Program-made: the position numbers and the translations under genes | The notes under the pieces: model-generated | The model's database searches: none | What the model was told of the DNA's origin: nothing | What the model saw: only the letters and a program-made list of their open reading frames with translations | Source of the DNA: CAVTWS01 sp963738445 | GTDB lineage: Bacteria > Actinomycetota > Acidimicrobiia > Acidimicrobiales > SHLQ01 | Direction: 5' to 3' | NCBI GenBank assembly: GCA_963738445.1 | Contig: CAVTWS010000023.1 | Coordinates: 62,001-126,000, forward strand | Length of the DNA stretch: 64,000 nt | In this document: piece after piece, positions 27,107-37,399 of the stretch | Numbering within the stretch: the first letter of the stretch is position 1 | How the letters are laid out: every line of letters starts with the position of its first letter

Positions 27107-28120
27107 TCGATGTCGACCGCCTCGTCGCATGGATGGATGCCAATGGCCTGCCCGGTGCGGGAGAGCCGGCCGAGGTGAGCTACGTCAGCGGCGGTTCACA
27201 GAACGAGATCTACGAGATCCGACGGGGCGACGCTCCACGCCGCGCTGCGCATCCCGCCGACCCACGCCCCAGCCAGCCGCGACGACGGCATCCTCCGCGA
27301 ATGGCGCATCATCGAGGCGCTCGACGGCACCGAGGTGCCGTGCACACCGGCCATCGGCATGTGCTCCGACCCGTCGGTGCTCGGCCGGAGCTTCTACGTG
27401 ATGGGCTTCGTCGACGGCTGGTCGCCGATGAACACCGATGGCTGGCCCGCGCCCTTCGACACCGACCTCGAGGCTCGGCGAGGTCTCGCGTACCAGCTCG
27501 TCGAGGGCATCGCGCTGCTCGGCAACGTCGACTGGCAGGCCAAGGGCCTCCAGGACCTGGGCCGTCCCGACGGCTTCCACGAACGCCAGGTCGACCGCTG
27601 GACCGCGTTCCTCGAACGCATCAAGGGCCGCGAGCTGCCCGGCTTCGACGAAGCGGCGGCGTGGCTGCGCGCCCACAAGCCGATCGACTTCGTCCCCGGC
27701 CTGATGCACGGCGACTACCAGTTCGCCAACGTCATGTTCGCCCACGGCGCCCCGGCGCGGCTCGCCGCCATCATCGACTGGGAGATGGGCACCGTCGGCG
27801 ACCCGAAGCTCGACCTCGGGTGGGTGGTGCAGGGATGGCCCGAGGACACCATGGCCGTCGAGGCCAGCGGCGGGTACGCCGACATGTACGGGATGCCCAG
27901 CAAGAACGAAGTCGTCCAGCACTACGCCGAGGTGTCGGGCCGCCAGGTCGACGACATCGACTACTACGTCGTCCTGGCCAAGTGGAAGCTCGCGGTGGTG
28001 CTCGAGCAGGGCTTCCAGCGAGCGGGCGACGACGAGAAGCTCCAGGCGTTCGGCCCGATCGTGCTGGAACTGATGAAGGGCGCGGCCGATCTCGCCGAGT
28101 CGACCGACTACCACCGTTGA
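27103..28120 (+). CDS. APH-like phosphotransferase family protein, one frameshift
   Basis: Begins at GTG 27103 overlapping the acyl-CoA dehydrogenase stop. The N-lobe VSYVSGGSQNEIYEI is the nucleotide loop. The frame is lost near 27230 (GACGCTCCACGCC), after which ALRIPPTHAPASRDDGILRE continues in another frame to the stop at 28120. The C-lobe has the Brenner motif LMHGDYQFANVMF and IIDWEMGTVGDPKLDLGW (Mg-binding Asp). Repaired length is about 339 residues. Homologues fused or linked to acyl-CoA dehydrogenases (ACAD10/11) phosphorylate 4-hydroxyacyl-CoA, so with the gene before it this may form a hydroxy-acid catabolic module; that assignment is inference. Confidence 0.8.
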
Positions 28121-28133
28121 GAGGGTGTCGTAG

Positions 28134-29290
28134 GTGCGATTCGACCTGACCGACGATCAGACGGTCCTCCGGGACACGACCGATCGGTTCCTGACCGATG
28201 TCGTCCCGGTCGACGAGCTCCGGCGCCGGCGCCATGATCCGGTCGGATTCGACCCCGGGTACTGGCGAAGGGGGGCCGAGCTCGGCTGGGTGTCGCTCCT
28301 CGTGAGCGAAGCCCATGGCGGAGGCTCCATCAGCGGTGACGGCTTGGCCGATCTCACGTTGGTGGCCGATGCCTTCGGGCGCCACGCCGCGCCCGGCCCG
28401 CTGGTCTCCACCAACATCGTCGCCGCCTGCCTCAGCCGCGCCAGCGGCAATGCGGGCCACGCCGAGGTGATCGCCGCGCTGGTGAGCGGCGAGGCGATCG
28501 CGCCGTGGGCCTACGGCGAGCCCCGACCCAACGACGGTCTCGGCACGATCGCTCTCGAGATCTCGGTCGACGGTGACGAGGTGGTGCTCAACGGGGTCAA
28601 ACGTCCGGTCGAGTCCGGCGCCCAGGCGTCCTGGTTCCTCGTGACCGGTCGGAGCGGTGGCGGCCTGACGCAGGTCGTGGTCCCGGCCGATGCGGCGGGC
28701 ATCACCATCTCGCCGCTGGAGTCGGTCGATCTGACCCGGCGGTTCTCCACCGTCGTGTTCGACGGCGTTCGCCTCCCCATCGACCAGGTGGTCGGAGCGG
28801 TCGGCGGCGCGGCGGCCGACGTCGGCCTGGCAGCTGCACGCCGCGTTGGCGCTGAACAGCGCGGAGGCGGTCGGTGCCATGCAATCCGGGTTCGACCTCA
28901 CCGTCGAATGGGCCTTCGATCGCTACTCGTTCGGGCGTCCGCTGGCCTCGTACCAGGCGCTGCGACACCGTTTCGCCGACATGAAGACGTGGTTGGAGGC
29001 CAGCCACGCCATCGCTGACGCGTCGGCCAGGGCCGTCGCCAACGGTGCGCCGGACGCCGTCGCGCTGACCAGCGCGGCCAAGGCGTACATCGGTCGAGTA
29101 CGGCAGCGAGCTGCTCCAGGACTGCGTGCAGTTGCACGGCGGTATCGGCATCACGTTCGAGCACGACCTCCACCTGTATCTGCGTCGGCACACCGTGTAC
29201 CGGGCGCTGCACGGAACGCCCAACGAGCATCAGCAGCTCCTGGGGCGCCTCGTCCGGGATCGAACGACCGCCGAGGAGACCGCGGCATGA
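28134..29290 (+). pseudogene. Acyl-CoA dehydrogenase (degenerate-subunit type), two frameshifts
   Basis: From GTG 28134: FDLTDDQTVLRDTTDRFLTD, GWVSLLVSEAHGGGSI and VDLTRRFSTVVFDGVRLP in the first frame. It shifts near 28835 to ALNSAEAVGAMQSGFDLTVE and DRYSFGRPLASYQALRHRFA, then near 29095 to LLQDCVQLHGGIGITFEHDL, ending TAEETAA at 29290. About 385 residues when repaired. The FAD-loop TEP is replaced (WAYGEPRPNDG), as in the partner subunits of heteromeric alpha2beta2 acyl-CoA dehydrogenases. The stop overlaps the next dehydrogenase's ATG, which fits such a pair. Confidence 0.75.
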
Positions 29291-30582
29291 CCGCAACGAT
29301 CGACATGGTGCGCCGGATCCGCACGACCTGGAGAGCTCGACGTGTTCCGCGGGCGGGCGCGGGCCTACATCCGGCGAGCACTTCAGCTACGTCGGTCGGC
29401 TCGAGATCGCCATGCGCAACGTGCACCGACGAAGACGAGCTCGCCGACGTGGCGGAGGACCGCACGCGTGCAGCGCATGCTGTGGGACGGTGGGCTCGCC
29501 GGGATCTGTGTCCCGAAGGAGTACGGCGGCCAGGGTCTCACGCCGGCCCATCAGGCGGTGCTCAACGAGGAGCTGGCGGGCTACGAGTACCCGCGCCGGA
29601 TGCAGGTCGCCGACGTTGGCGCCGTGCCTCGGCGGTGCTGCTCGACTTCGGCACCGAGGAGCAGAAGCTCCAGCACATTCCCGCCATCCTCAAAGGCGAG
29701 GAGATCTGGATGCAGTTCCTCTCCGAGCCCAGCGGCGGTTCGGACATCGCCGGCGCCTCGACCACGTGCCGTGCGTGACGGCGACGAGTGGGTTGATCAA
29801 CGGCTCCAAGATCTGGACGACCGGCGCCTGGTGGTCCGACTGGGGTCTGTGCCTGGCCCGCACGAACTGGGACGTTCCCAAGCACCGCGGCCTCACCGTC
29901 TTCATCCTGCCCGATCCACCAGCACGGCATCGAGATGCACCGCATCGAGATGCTCAACGGCAACAAGGAGTTCTGCCAGGAGTTCCTGACCGACCTGCGG
30001 GTGCCCGACTCCGATCGGATCGGCGGGGTCGACCAGGGCTGGACCGTGGGCACCCGCTGGATGTTCCACGAGCGGATGCTCTACAACTCCCCGTACGTCA
30101 CGCTGCCGAGCGGTACCACCCAGGGTCGGGTGGGGGGCGATGTCATGGGCGAGATCGCCCGCGACGCCGGGCGGCTGGACGACCCCGTGGCGCAGGGCCT
30201 CATCGGCGAGGCCGAGATGCTCGAGTTGGTGGGCCAGCATCTGGCTGGTCGCGTCCGGGACGGCATCGTGTCGAAGGGGATGTCCGATCAGGCGGCGGCG
30301 ATCGGCAAGCTGTTCCACTGTTCGACGTCGGCGCGCATGGGCACGATCGGGATGGACCTGGCGGGCGGCGCCGGCGGCGCCTGGAGCGACGACGACGGCG
30401 CGTCGGTCGGTGTCGGCATGCTGTTCCTGATGCGCCAGACCGGCAGCATCGGGGGCGGCACGGCCGAGATGGCGCGCAACGTCATCAGCGAACGGGTCCT
30501 GGGCATGCCGCGCGATCCGGCGATCGACCGGGACATCCCGTTCCGGGATGTCCCCACCGGCAACTCCAACCAACGCCGCTGA
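29287..30582 (+). pseudogene. Acyl-CoA dehydrogenase, several frameshifts
   Basis: The first ~600 bases switch frame many times: MTATIDMVRR, then DVFRGRARAYIR, EHFSYVG, DEDELADVAED, GGLAGICVPKEYGGQGLTPA, VLLDFGTEEQKLQHIP, FLSEPSGGSDIAGA and WVINGSKIWTTGAWWSDWG, each in a different frame between about 29330 and 29930. From 29935 a single frame runs to 30582 (MHRIEMLNGNKEFCQEFLTD, GTIGMDLAGGAGGAW, GSIGGGTAEMARNVISERVL). Homologous motifs stay in order, so single-base indels, not loss of segments, explain it. Family: FadE, probably the second subunit with the gene overlapping it upstream. Confidence 0.72.
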
Positions 30583-30597
30583 ACCGGGTGGTCGTCG

Positions 30598-32136
30598 ATG
30601 GGTGAGGCGTGGTCGAGCAGCATCGCCCGGGTGGCGGCGCGCATCTCACCCGATCGCGCCGAGAGGTATCGAGCCGAGGGCTGGTGGGGTGACCGGGGCC
30701 TCGTCGATGGCGTCGAAGCGGCCGCGGTGGCGCGACCGGACGCGGTGGCGGTCATCGACAACGAGGGTTCACTCACCTACGCCGAGCTCTCCCGGCAGAT
30801 CGGCCTCGGTGTGGCCCACCTCCGATCGCTGGGGATCGGGGCGGGCGACCCCGTGCTGCTGATCGCCGGCAACACGGTGGCGGCGGTGGTGGCGTACCAC
30901 GCCCTCCTGCGAGTCGGCGCCGTGGCCGCCCTCCTCGACCGACGGTCGGGACCGGCGGACATCGCCCACGCCAAAGACGAGCTGGGTGGGCAGCCCCTCG
31001 TCGTCGACGCCAGTGCGTCATGGGACGCCCTGGCCTCGCAGACCGCCATCCCGGGCGGGTTCGAGGGTCCGGAGCCGACCCGGGATGTCCCGGCCGTCGT
31101 GCTCTTCACGTCCGGCACCACGGGTCGGCCCAAAGGGGTCGTGCACTCGCTCGACACCGTCACGGCGGGCGCGGCGAACATGGCTCGCATCTGCTCGGTG
31201 GTCGCCGGTTCGGTGACCTTCCTGATCAGCCCCCTGACCAGCAGCGCCGGGGTGATGCAGATGCACCTGGCGGCCGACACCCACTCCACGCTCGCCCTCG
31301 AGGACCGATTCGAGCCGGCCGCGACCCTCGACCGCATGGACCGGGCCGGAGCCACGCTCCTCGGCGGCGCGCCCGTCATCGCCGAGCGGCTCCTGCGCGC
31401 CGCCGTGGAGGCGGATCGCGGGGTGCCGCTGCGGACCGTGGCGCTGGGTGGCGCCATGTTGCCGCGGCCCTTGCTCGACCTGGCGGCCGACCGTTTCGGC
31501 ATCGAGATCGTACGGGTCTACGGCTCGTCCGAGGCACCGAATTTCTCGGGCAGCCTTCCCGCCGACCCCCGAGATCGCCGGCTCTCCGACGATGGCGCCC
31601 TCATGCCGGGCAGCGAGGTGCGGACCGGCTCGTCGGATCATCCCCAGGAAGGGCTGCTGCGGGGTCCGGCGCTGTTTCTCGGCTACCTGGATCCGGACGA
31701 CGACCGCGAGGCGTTCGACGGCGGCTGGTTCCGCACCGGCGACCTGATCGAGGTGGACACCGGGCGCCTCACCGTGGTCGGTCGGCTGAAGGAGGTCGTG
31801 AACCGGAACGGTCTGAAGATCTCGCTCGGCGAGATCGACACCGCGCTCGCCGGGCTCCCCGGGGTCGTCGAGTGGGCCTGTTTCGCCCTGCCCGACACCG
31901 AGACCGGCGAACGCCTGGCCGTCGCCGTGCGGTGTGAGCCGGGTGAGGTGATCGGCCTGGCCGACGTCGTCGCCCACCTCGACTCGGCCGGCGCCACCCG
32001 CCGCAAGTTCCCCGAGCAGCTGGTCGTGTGGGACGAACCGTTGCCGCGCACCGCCACTGGCAAGGTGGTGCGCTCGCGGCTGGTGATGGAAGCGGCCACG
32101 AAACCGAGCGACCGGGCGCCCCGCCTCCGCACGTAG
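30598..32136 (+). CDS. Acyl-CoA synthetase, AMP-dependent ligase family
   Basis: A 512-residue ligase, intact, 15 bases after the dehydrogenase. Motifs: LFTSGTTGRPKGVVHS, VYGSSEAPNFSG, GGWFRTGDLIEV, GRLKEVVNRNGLKIS and PRTATGKVVRSR with the catalytic Lys. The N-terminus (ARISPDRAERYRAEGWWGDR) resembles that of the ligase at 9863, suggesting they are paralogues. Likely activates the substrate for the preceding acyl-CoA dehydrogenases. Confidence 0.87.
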   Translation: MGEAWSSSIARVAARISPDRAERYRAEGWWGDRGLVDGVEAAAVARPDAVAVIDNEGSLTYAELSRQIGLGVAHLRSLGIGAGDPVLLIAGNTVAAVVAYHALLRVGAVAALLDRRSGPADIAHAKDELGGQPLVVDASASWDALASQTAIPGGFEGPEPTRDVPAVVLFTSGTTGRPKGVVHSLDTVTAGAANMARICSVVAGSVTFLISPLTSSAGVMQMHLAADTHSTLALEDRFEPAATLDRMDRAGATLLGGAPVIAERLLRAAVEADRGVPLRTVALGGAMLPRPLLDLAADRFGIEIVRVYGSSEAPNFSGSLPADPRDRRLSDDGALMPGSEVRTGSSDHPQEGLLRGPALFLGYLDPDDDREAFDGGWFRTGDLIEVDTGRLTVVGRLKEVVNRNGLKISLGEIDTALAGLPGVVEWACFALPDTETGERLAVAVRCEPGEVIGLADVVAHLDSAGATRRKFPEQLVVWDEPLPRTATGKVVRSRLVMEAATKPSDRAPRLRT

Positions 32137-32232
32137 TACCGGCCCCGGCGCGGACGGTCGAGCGCTCCTTGTCGGGTCGTTCCTTCGATGGAAAGCTTCG
32201 AACGGTTCAGGCACGTGACCGGGAGAGGAGCC

Positions 32233-35200
32233 ATGCCGACTGGCAGCACGGATCGTTCGGGCGACCCCGTCGACCCGATCGTGTCGGCGGCCGGCCGGGC
32301 CGAGGCGCTGCTGCGTCGGGCCCAGGCGCTGACGAGCCGATCTCAGCGCCGTCGCCAACGCCGCCTGGCCGCGCTGATCGAGGACCCGGCGGCCAAACGG
32401 TTCGCGTTCACCCTGACCGATCGGGTCGTGCGGCCGGCGGATCCGAGGGTCGGGGCCCGCCAGCTCCGGGCGTTGGTCGAGGCGGGCGTGCCGGAGTCGT
32501 TGGGCCGGTTCGACCGGCTCGGCCTGCGTCTGGTGGCGCGGGTCAGCCGTCCCTGCCCGCGCCTCGTCATGGCCGTGGTCCGCCGGCGGATCCGGTTCGA
32601 ATCGGCTCCACTCATCCTGGACGACGAACGGTCCGCGATCGCTCGTCACCTCCGCCGTCGAACGGGCGACGGAACCCGCGTGAACCTGAACCTTCTGGGG
32701 GAAGCGGTACTGGGAGACGCCGAGGCGTCGCGGCGACACCGAGACATCGTCGACCGCCTCGCCGGCCGAGCGGCCGACGGTGCGGCCGAGGCCGGCGAGA
32801 TCGACTACGTCTCGGTCAAGTTGTCGGCGATCGTCGCCAACCTGTCGGTGCTGGCCTTCGACGACAGCGTGCACCGAGCCGTCGAGCGGCTCCGGCCCCT
32901 CTACCGGGCCGCGATGTCGCGCCAACCGCCGGGGTTCGTGAACCTCGACATGGAGGAGTACCGAGACCTCTGGCTCACCGTGGCGGCGTTCGAGCAGACC
33001 CTCGACGAGGCCGAGTTCCGCGACCTGGAAGCGGGCATCGTGTTGCAGGCATACCTGCCGGACTCGTCGGCCGCACTGCGTCACCTCACCTCGTGGGCGC
33101 AGGCTCGAGTGGCCGGCCACGGCGCTCCCATCAAGGTGCGGCTCGTGAAGGGGGCGAACCTCGCCGCCGAACGGGTGGAGGCCGAGCTGCACGGTTGGCC
33201 CCAGGCGCCGTTCGCGACGAAGGAGGAGGTCGACGCGCACTACAAAGCGCTGCTGGAGTGGGCGGTGGTGCCCGCCCACGCCGTGGCGGTTCGGGTGGGG
33301 GTGGCGAGCCACAACGTCTATGACCTGGCGTGGGCGATGACCCGGGCGGAGCAGGAGGGCGTGGTGGACCGGGTCGACCTCGAGATGCTCGAGGGCATGG
33401 CGCCGGGTCAGACGGCGGCGTTGACGGGGGGCCCGCACCAACTCGTCCTGTACACGCCGGTGACGGCTCGGCGAGATTTCAACTCGGCGGTGGCCTACCT
33501 GACCCGTCGTCTCGACGAGAACACGTCGCCGCAGAACTTCCTGGCCATCGTGCACCGCCTCGACCGCGATCCGGATCTGACGGCCGGCCAGCGACTCCGG
33601 TTCGTCGAGTCGGTGCGGGCGCGCGACACCGTGGACACCCATCCACGTCGGGATCAGGACCGCTCCTCCTCGCCGATGCGCTTCGCCGGCGAGTTCGTCA
33701 ACGAGAGCGACACCGACTTCGCGCTGGAGCGCAACCGGCGTTGGGCGAACGCGGCGCTGCAGTCGCACCGGCCGGGTCCTCTGCCGGCGGTCGTCGCCGG
33801 GACGACCACGATCGACGACGCGGTCGCGGCCGCGAAAGCGGCGGGGGAGCGGTGGGCCGCCCGACCGGCGGTCGAGCGACGAGACGTGTTGCGCGCCGTG
33901 GCCGACGAACTCGGGGCTCGGCGCGGCGAAGCGCTGGCGGCGATGGCCGCCGAAGCCGGAAAGGTCGTGCCCGAGGGGGATCCCGAGGTGTCCGAGGCCA
34001 TCGACTTCGCCCGGTACTACGCCGAGGCCGTCGACACCATCGAGGAGCTGCGGGCCGACGGCCTCCGGTTCGATCCCCCGGGCGTCGTCCTGGTCGCCCC
34101 GCCCTGGAACTTCCCGTACGCCATCCCGGCCGGGGGCGTGCTCGCCGCGCTGGCCGCCGGGAGCGCGGCGATCCTCAAACCGGCTCCGCAGACCCCCGCG
34201 GTGGCCTACGAGTTGGCGACGGCGATGTGGCGGGCCGGCGTGCCGGACGACCTCGTCACCTACCTTCGATGCCCCGACGGTGACCTCGGCCGGCACCTGG
34301 TCAGCCATCGTGATGTCGATGCCGTGATCCTCACGGGGGCCTGGGAGACGGCGCAGCTGTTCGGACGGTGGCGGGGCGGACGCCGGGTGTACGCCGAGAC
34401 GAGTGGAAAGAACGCCGTGGTGGTGTCGGCGACGGCCGATGTCGACCTGGCGGTCCGAGACATCGTGCGCTCGGCCTTCGGGCACGCCGGTCAGAAGTGC
34501 TCCGCGGCCAGTCTGGCGATCGTGGAGCGCAGCGTCGTGGAGGACGGCCCGTTCCTGCGTCAGCTGGCGGACGCCGTGTCGAGTCTGATCGTCGGGCCCG
34601 CCACCGATCCGGCCTCGATGGTCGGCCCGCTGATCGAGGCACCCCGGACGGGGACGGCGCTGCACCGGGCGCTCCATCAGCTCGACCCGGGCGAATCCTG
34701 GTTGGTGCCCCCGGAGTGCCGATCGTCCGACGGTCGCCTCTGGCGACCGGGGGTGCGACTCGGGGTCCAGCCCGGCTCCTGGTTCCACCACACGGAGTGT
34801 TTCGGCCCCGTGCTCGGCGTCATAGTGGCCGGATCGGTCGAGGAGGCGACGCAGTGGCAGAACGCCGTGGCGTACGGACTGACGGGTGGCCTGCACAGCC
34901 TCGACGACGCGGAGATCGCCCGTTGGCTGGACCGGGTGCAGGTCGGCAACGCCTATGTCAACCGGTCGACGACCGGGGCGATCGTGCGGCGGCAACCGTT
35001 CGGCGGCTGGAAACGGTCGGCGGTCGGGCCGGGAGCAAAAGCCGGCGGCCCGAACTACGTGCTGAACCTCGGTCGATGGTCGGCGGGTGCGGAACCGGCC
35101 GACCCGTCGGCCGACCGGTTGATCGGGGCCCGGCGGAGTTTCGAAGATGCGTGGGAGACCCATTTCGGCCGGGACCACGACCCGTCGGGGTTGGCTGCCG

Positions 35201-35622
35201 AGCGGAACGTGTTCCGGTACCGACCCCTGGCCGGGCCGGTGCTGCTTCGCTGGGACGGGCGGGCGTCGTGGTCCGACGTCGAACTGGCGCTCGAGGCGGC
35301 GGAGGTGGCCGGCGCCCAGGTCGAGCTGAGCGCTGGCCATGACCCGGTGCTCGATGCCGCCCACCGTCATCGGTCGCTGATCAGCACCACCGTGGAGGAC
35401 GAACGGGCGGCCGCCCTCCGGGTGTCGAGCCGGCCGGGTGGGTTCGGTCGGATCAGGGTCCTCGGTGAGGTGTCACCGGTGCTGCGAGACGCGGCGATGG
35501 CGGCCGAGATCGCCCTCGTCGAGGAACCGGTGGTCGGCCACGGTCGCATCGAGCTGATGCGGTGGGTGCGCGAGCAGTCCGTCAGCGAGACCCGGCACCG
35601 GTACGGGAACCTGCTCGAGTGA
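32233..35622 (+). CDS. putA: Bifunctional proline dehydrogenase / glutamate-semialdehyde dehydrogenase
   Basis: About 1129 residues from ATG 32233, which follows GGGAGAGGAG; an in-frame ATG 45 bases upstream has no ribosome site. N-terminal half: proline dehydrogenase TIM barrel (GEIDYVSVKLSAI, FVNLDMEEYRDL, RLVKGANLAAE, YLTRRLDENTSPQNF), which binds FAD. C-terminal half: aldehyde dehydrogenase with APPWNFPYAIP, Glu722 in YAETSGKN and the catalytic Cys756 in HAGQKCSAAS, then RQPFGGWKRSAVGP. Together they convert proline to glutamate with substrate channelling. The order and ~1100 residues match minimal actinobacterial PutA; there is no DNA-binding domain. The last ~170 residues are the C-terminal domain found in this type. 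Confidence 0.92.
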   Translation: MPTGSTDRSGDPVDPIVSAAGRAEALLRRAQALTSRSQRRRQRRLAALIEDPAAKRFAFTLTDRVVRPADPRVGARQLRALVEAGVPESLGRFDRLGLRLVARVSRPCPRLVMAVVRRRIRFESAPLILDDERSAIARHLRRRTGDGTRVNLNLLGEAVLGDAEASRRHRDIVDRLAGRAADGAAEAGEIDYVSVKLSAIVANLSVLAFDDSVHRAVERLRPLYRAAMSRQPPGFVNLDMEEYRDLWLTVAAFEQTLDEAEFRDLEAGIVLQAYLPDSSAALRHLTSWAQARVAGHGAPIKVRLVKGANLAAERVEAELHGWPQAPFATKEEVDAHYKALLEWAVVPAHAVAVRVGVASHNVYDLAWAMTRAEQEGVVDRVDLEMLEGMAPGQTAALTGGPHQLVLYTPVTARRDFNSAVAYLTRRLDENTSPQNFLAIVHRLDRDPDLTAGQRLRFVESVRARDTVDTHPRRDQDRSSSPMRFAGEFVNESDTDFALERNRRWANAALQSHRPGPLPAVVAGTTTIDDAVAAAKAAGERWAARPAVERRDVLRAVADELGARRGEALAAMAAEAGKVVPEGDPEVSEAIDFARYYAEAVDTIEELRADGLRFDPPGVVLVAPPWNFPYAIPAGGVLAALAAGSAAILKPAPQTPAVAYELATAMWRAGVPDDLVTYLRCPDGDLGRHLVSHRDVDAVILTGAWETAQLFGRWRGGRRVYAETSGKNAVVVSATADVDLAVRDIVRSAFGHAGQKCSAASLAIVERSVVEDGPFLRQLADAVSSLIVGPATDPASMVGPLIEAPRTGTALHRALHQLDPGESWLVPPECRSSDGRLWRPGVRLGVQPGSWFHHTECFGPVLGVIVAGSVEEATQWQNAVAYGLTGGLHSLDDAEIARWLDRVQVGNAYVNRSTTGAIVRRQPFGGWKRSAVGPGAKAGGPNYVLNLGRWSAGAEPADPSADRLIGARRSFEDAWETHFGRDHDPSGLAAERNVFRYRPLAGPVLLRWDGRASWSDVELALEAAEVAGAQVELSAGHDPVLDAAHRHRSLISTTVEDERAAALRVSSRPGGFGRIRVLGEVSPVLRDAAMAAEIALVEEPVVGHGRIELMRWVREQSVSETRHRYGNLLE

Positions 35623-35650
35623 CCCCATCCGGCGCAGGCGGACCGGACGG

Positions 35651-37265
35651 TCAGGGTGACGGATCGACGAGGTGTGGGAGCACGATGTGCGACGGGTGCG
35701 CCGGGTCGTGGTGCACCGCTCGGGCCGCCGGCACCATCGCGGTCGCCGTGCGGGGGTCCTCGCCGGTCCCGAGGTTGCGGGCGTACACGGGGTGGGCACC
35801 ACCGGACACCTGAACGCGGATGCGGTGCCCGGCCCCGAACCGGTGTCCGGCCGGCCACAACTCGACCCGCGCCACGAAGGTGCCGTCGGCCGTCGCGGGC
35901 CATGGTGTCGGGGGTGAAGCGCTGCAGACCGTCGCACACGTTGAAGGAGCCGCCGTCGGGGTGCACGTCGCACAGGCGCACGAACACGTCGGCGTGGTCG
36001 ATGTCCGACTCGGCATGGATCTCGGCGGTCACGGCACCGAGCACCGCGATCGGTTCGGCGAGCGCGTCGCTCGTGTAGACGAGCACGTCGGGGCGGGCCT
36101 CGAGGCCCTGGTTGTCCTTCAGCCCGCCCGTGAGCATGCCGATCCCGCCGACACTCGGGGTGGGATCAGCCGGGTCGTAGTCGAACCGATCCGGCGGACT
36201 GACCACCGACGACGCCGGGTCGAGCCGGCCCTCGGGGTGCAGGTGCCAGACGGTCGGTGCGGCCGGCGGCGGCCAGTCGGCGTAGGCGCGCCAGTCCGGG
36301 TCCGATCCCTGGATGTGCACCTGAACCGGTTCGCGACGGAGCAGACCGGGCCGGCCGAGCAGGTGCGTGTCGAACCAGTCGAGGGCCGCGTCGGCCGCGC
36401 CTTCACCGCCTCCGCCCAGGTGCCCGCCGGCACCGATGCGGAGGTGGACGGGAGCGGGGGAGTCACGGAGGGTCTGGTAGTCGGCGATCACGCCCGGCAG
36501 CGGATAGTCGTGCCACCCGTCGATCAGGAGCGTCGGGATCGTCCACTCGGCGAGCAGGCCGCGGAAGTCGACGGCGTCCCAGAACCGGTCGCCGGGGCCC
36601 GAGTGCTCGAGCTGATCTTGGTAGAGCGGGAGGTCCTCGCCCGCGACGTGGCGCAGGACATCGCCGAGCGGGAGGTGGTCGAAGGCGGCCCGCAGCTCGG
36701 TCATGCGTCGTTCGACGGCCTCGGGGGAGACGTCGGACACGATCTGGGTGGCGGAGGGACGGTTGAACCCGAGGGCGCCGAGGTCCCACGGGATGATGAC
36801 CTCGAGGGCCAGCGAGTCGCCGGGATACCACGAGTAGGCCCGGATGGAGGTGGACAGCGAGACCACCATGGCCTTCAGGTGCGGTGGTTTCGTGGAGGCC
36901 AGGGCCCATTGGGTGAAGCCCATGTAGCTGGCACCCGTCGTGCCGAGCCGACCGTCGAACCAGTCCTGGTCCGCGATCCAGTCCGCGGTGGCCCGCCCGT
37001 CGGGCGCCTCGGCGAAGTAGCTGTGGTGGCCGCCGGAGCCATCCGTGCCCCGGCAGGCGCCCAGGATGTACCGGTACCCCCGGGCCGCGAACTGGGGACC
37101 GGGACCCATGTCGGCCATGCCGCGCCCGTACGGCGTGCGTTCGAGGATCGTCGGGGCGTCGGCGACGCCGACGGGGTGGTACACGTCGGCCAGCAGGATC
37201 GCCCCGTCCGGCATGGTGATCGCGACGTCACGTTCGACGTCCACCTCATTGGTCCGTGGCCGCAT
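35651..37265 (-). CDS. CocE/NonD family hydrolase (X-Pro dipeptidyl-peptidase-like), one frameshift
   Basis: Start ATG 37265. The alpha/beta-hydrolase core has TPYGRGMADMG, YILGACRGTDGSGG and the nucleophile elbow GTTGASYMGF (Ser in GxSYxG), then IPTLLIDGWHDYPL with the catalytic Asp region and RIGAGGHLGG with the His. The jelly-roll C-terminal domain follows (TAEIHAESDIDHADVFVRL). The frame breaks near 35895, and TFVARVELWPAGHRFGAGHR to HIVLPHLVDPSP at 35651 is in another frame. One indel repairs it to about 538 residues. Substrates of the family include acyl esters and N-terminal X-Pro peptides. Convergent with putA (28-base gap). Confidence 0.8.
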
Positions 37266-37399
37266 CGGGTCCCCCTCGTGGTCCGGCCCGAGCGTAGCGA
37301 CGGGGCCGCCTGTTGCGCCGGTCCAACCGCAGGCTCCAACACGGGCGAAGTCCGGCCAAACGCCGGGTGGGAGCGGTCCAGGCTGCCGCGGAGTTCCGT

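Noticed and set aside
25803..27130. Upstream extension of the TetR frame on the minus strand
   Set aside because: It is antisense to the intact acyl-CoA dehydrogenase; only the part below about 25765 shows TetR sequence.
31018..35370. A 1450-codon open frame on the minus strand opposite putA and the ligase
   Set aside because: It is the complement of two well-supported genes, has Arg/Pro/His-rich composition and no domain; long antisense frames are expected at this GC content.
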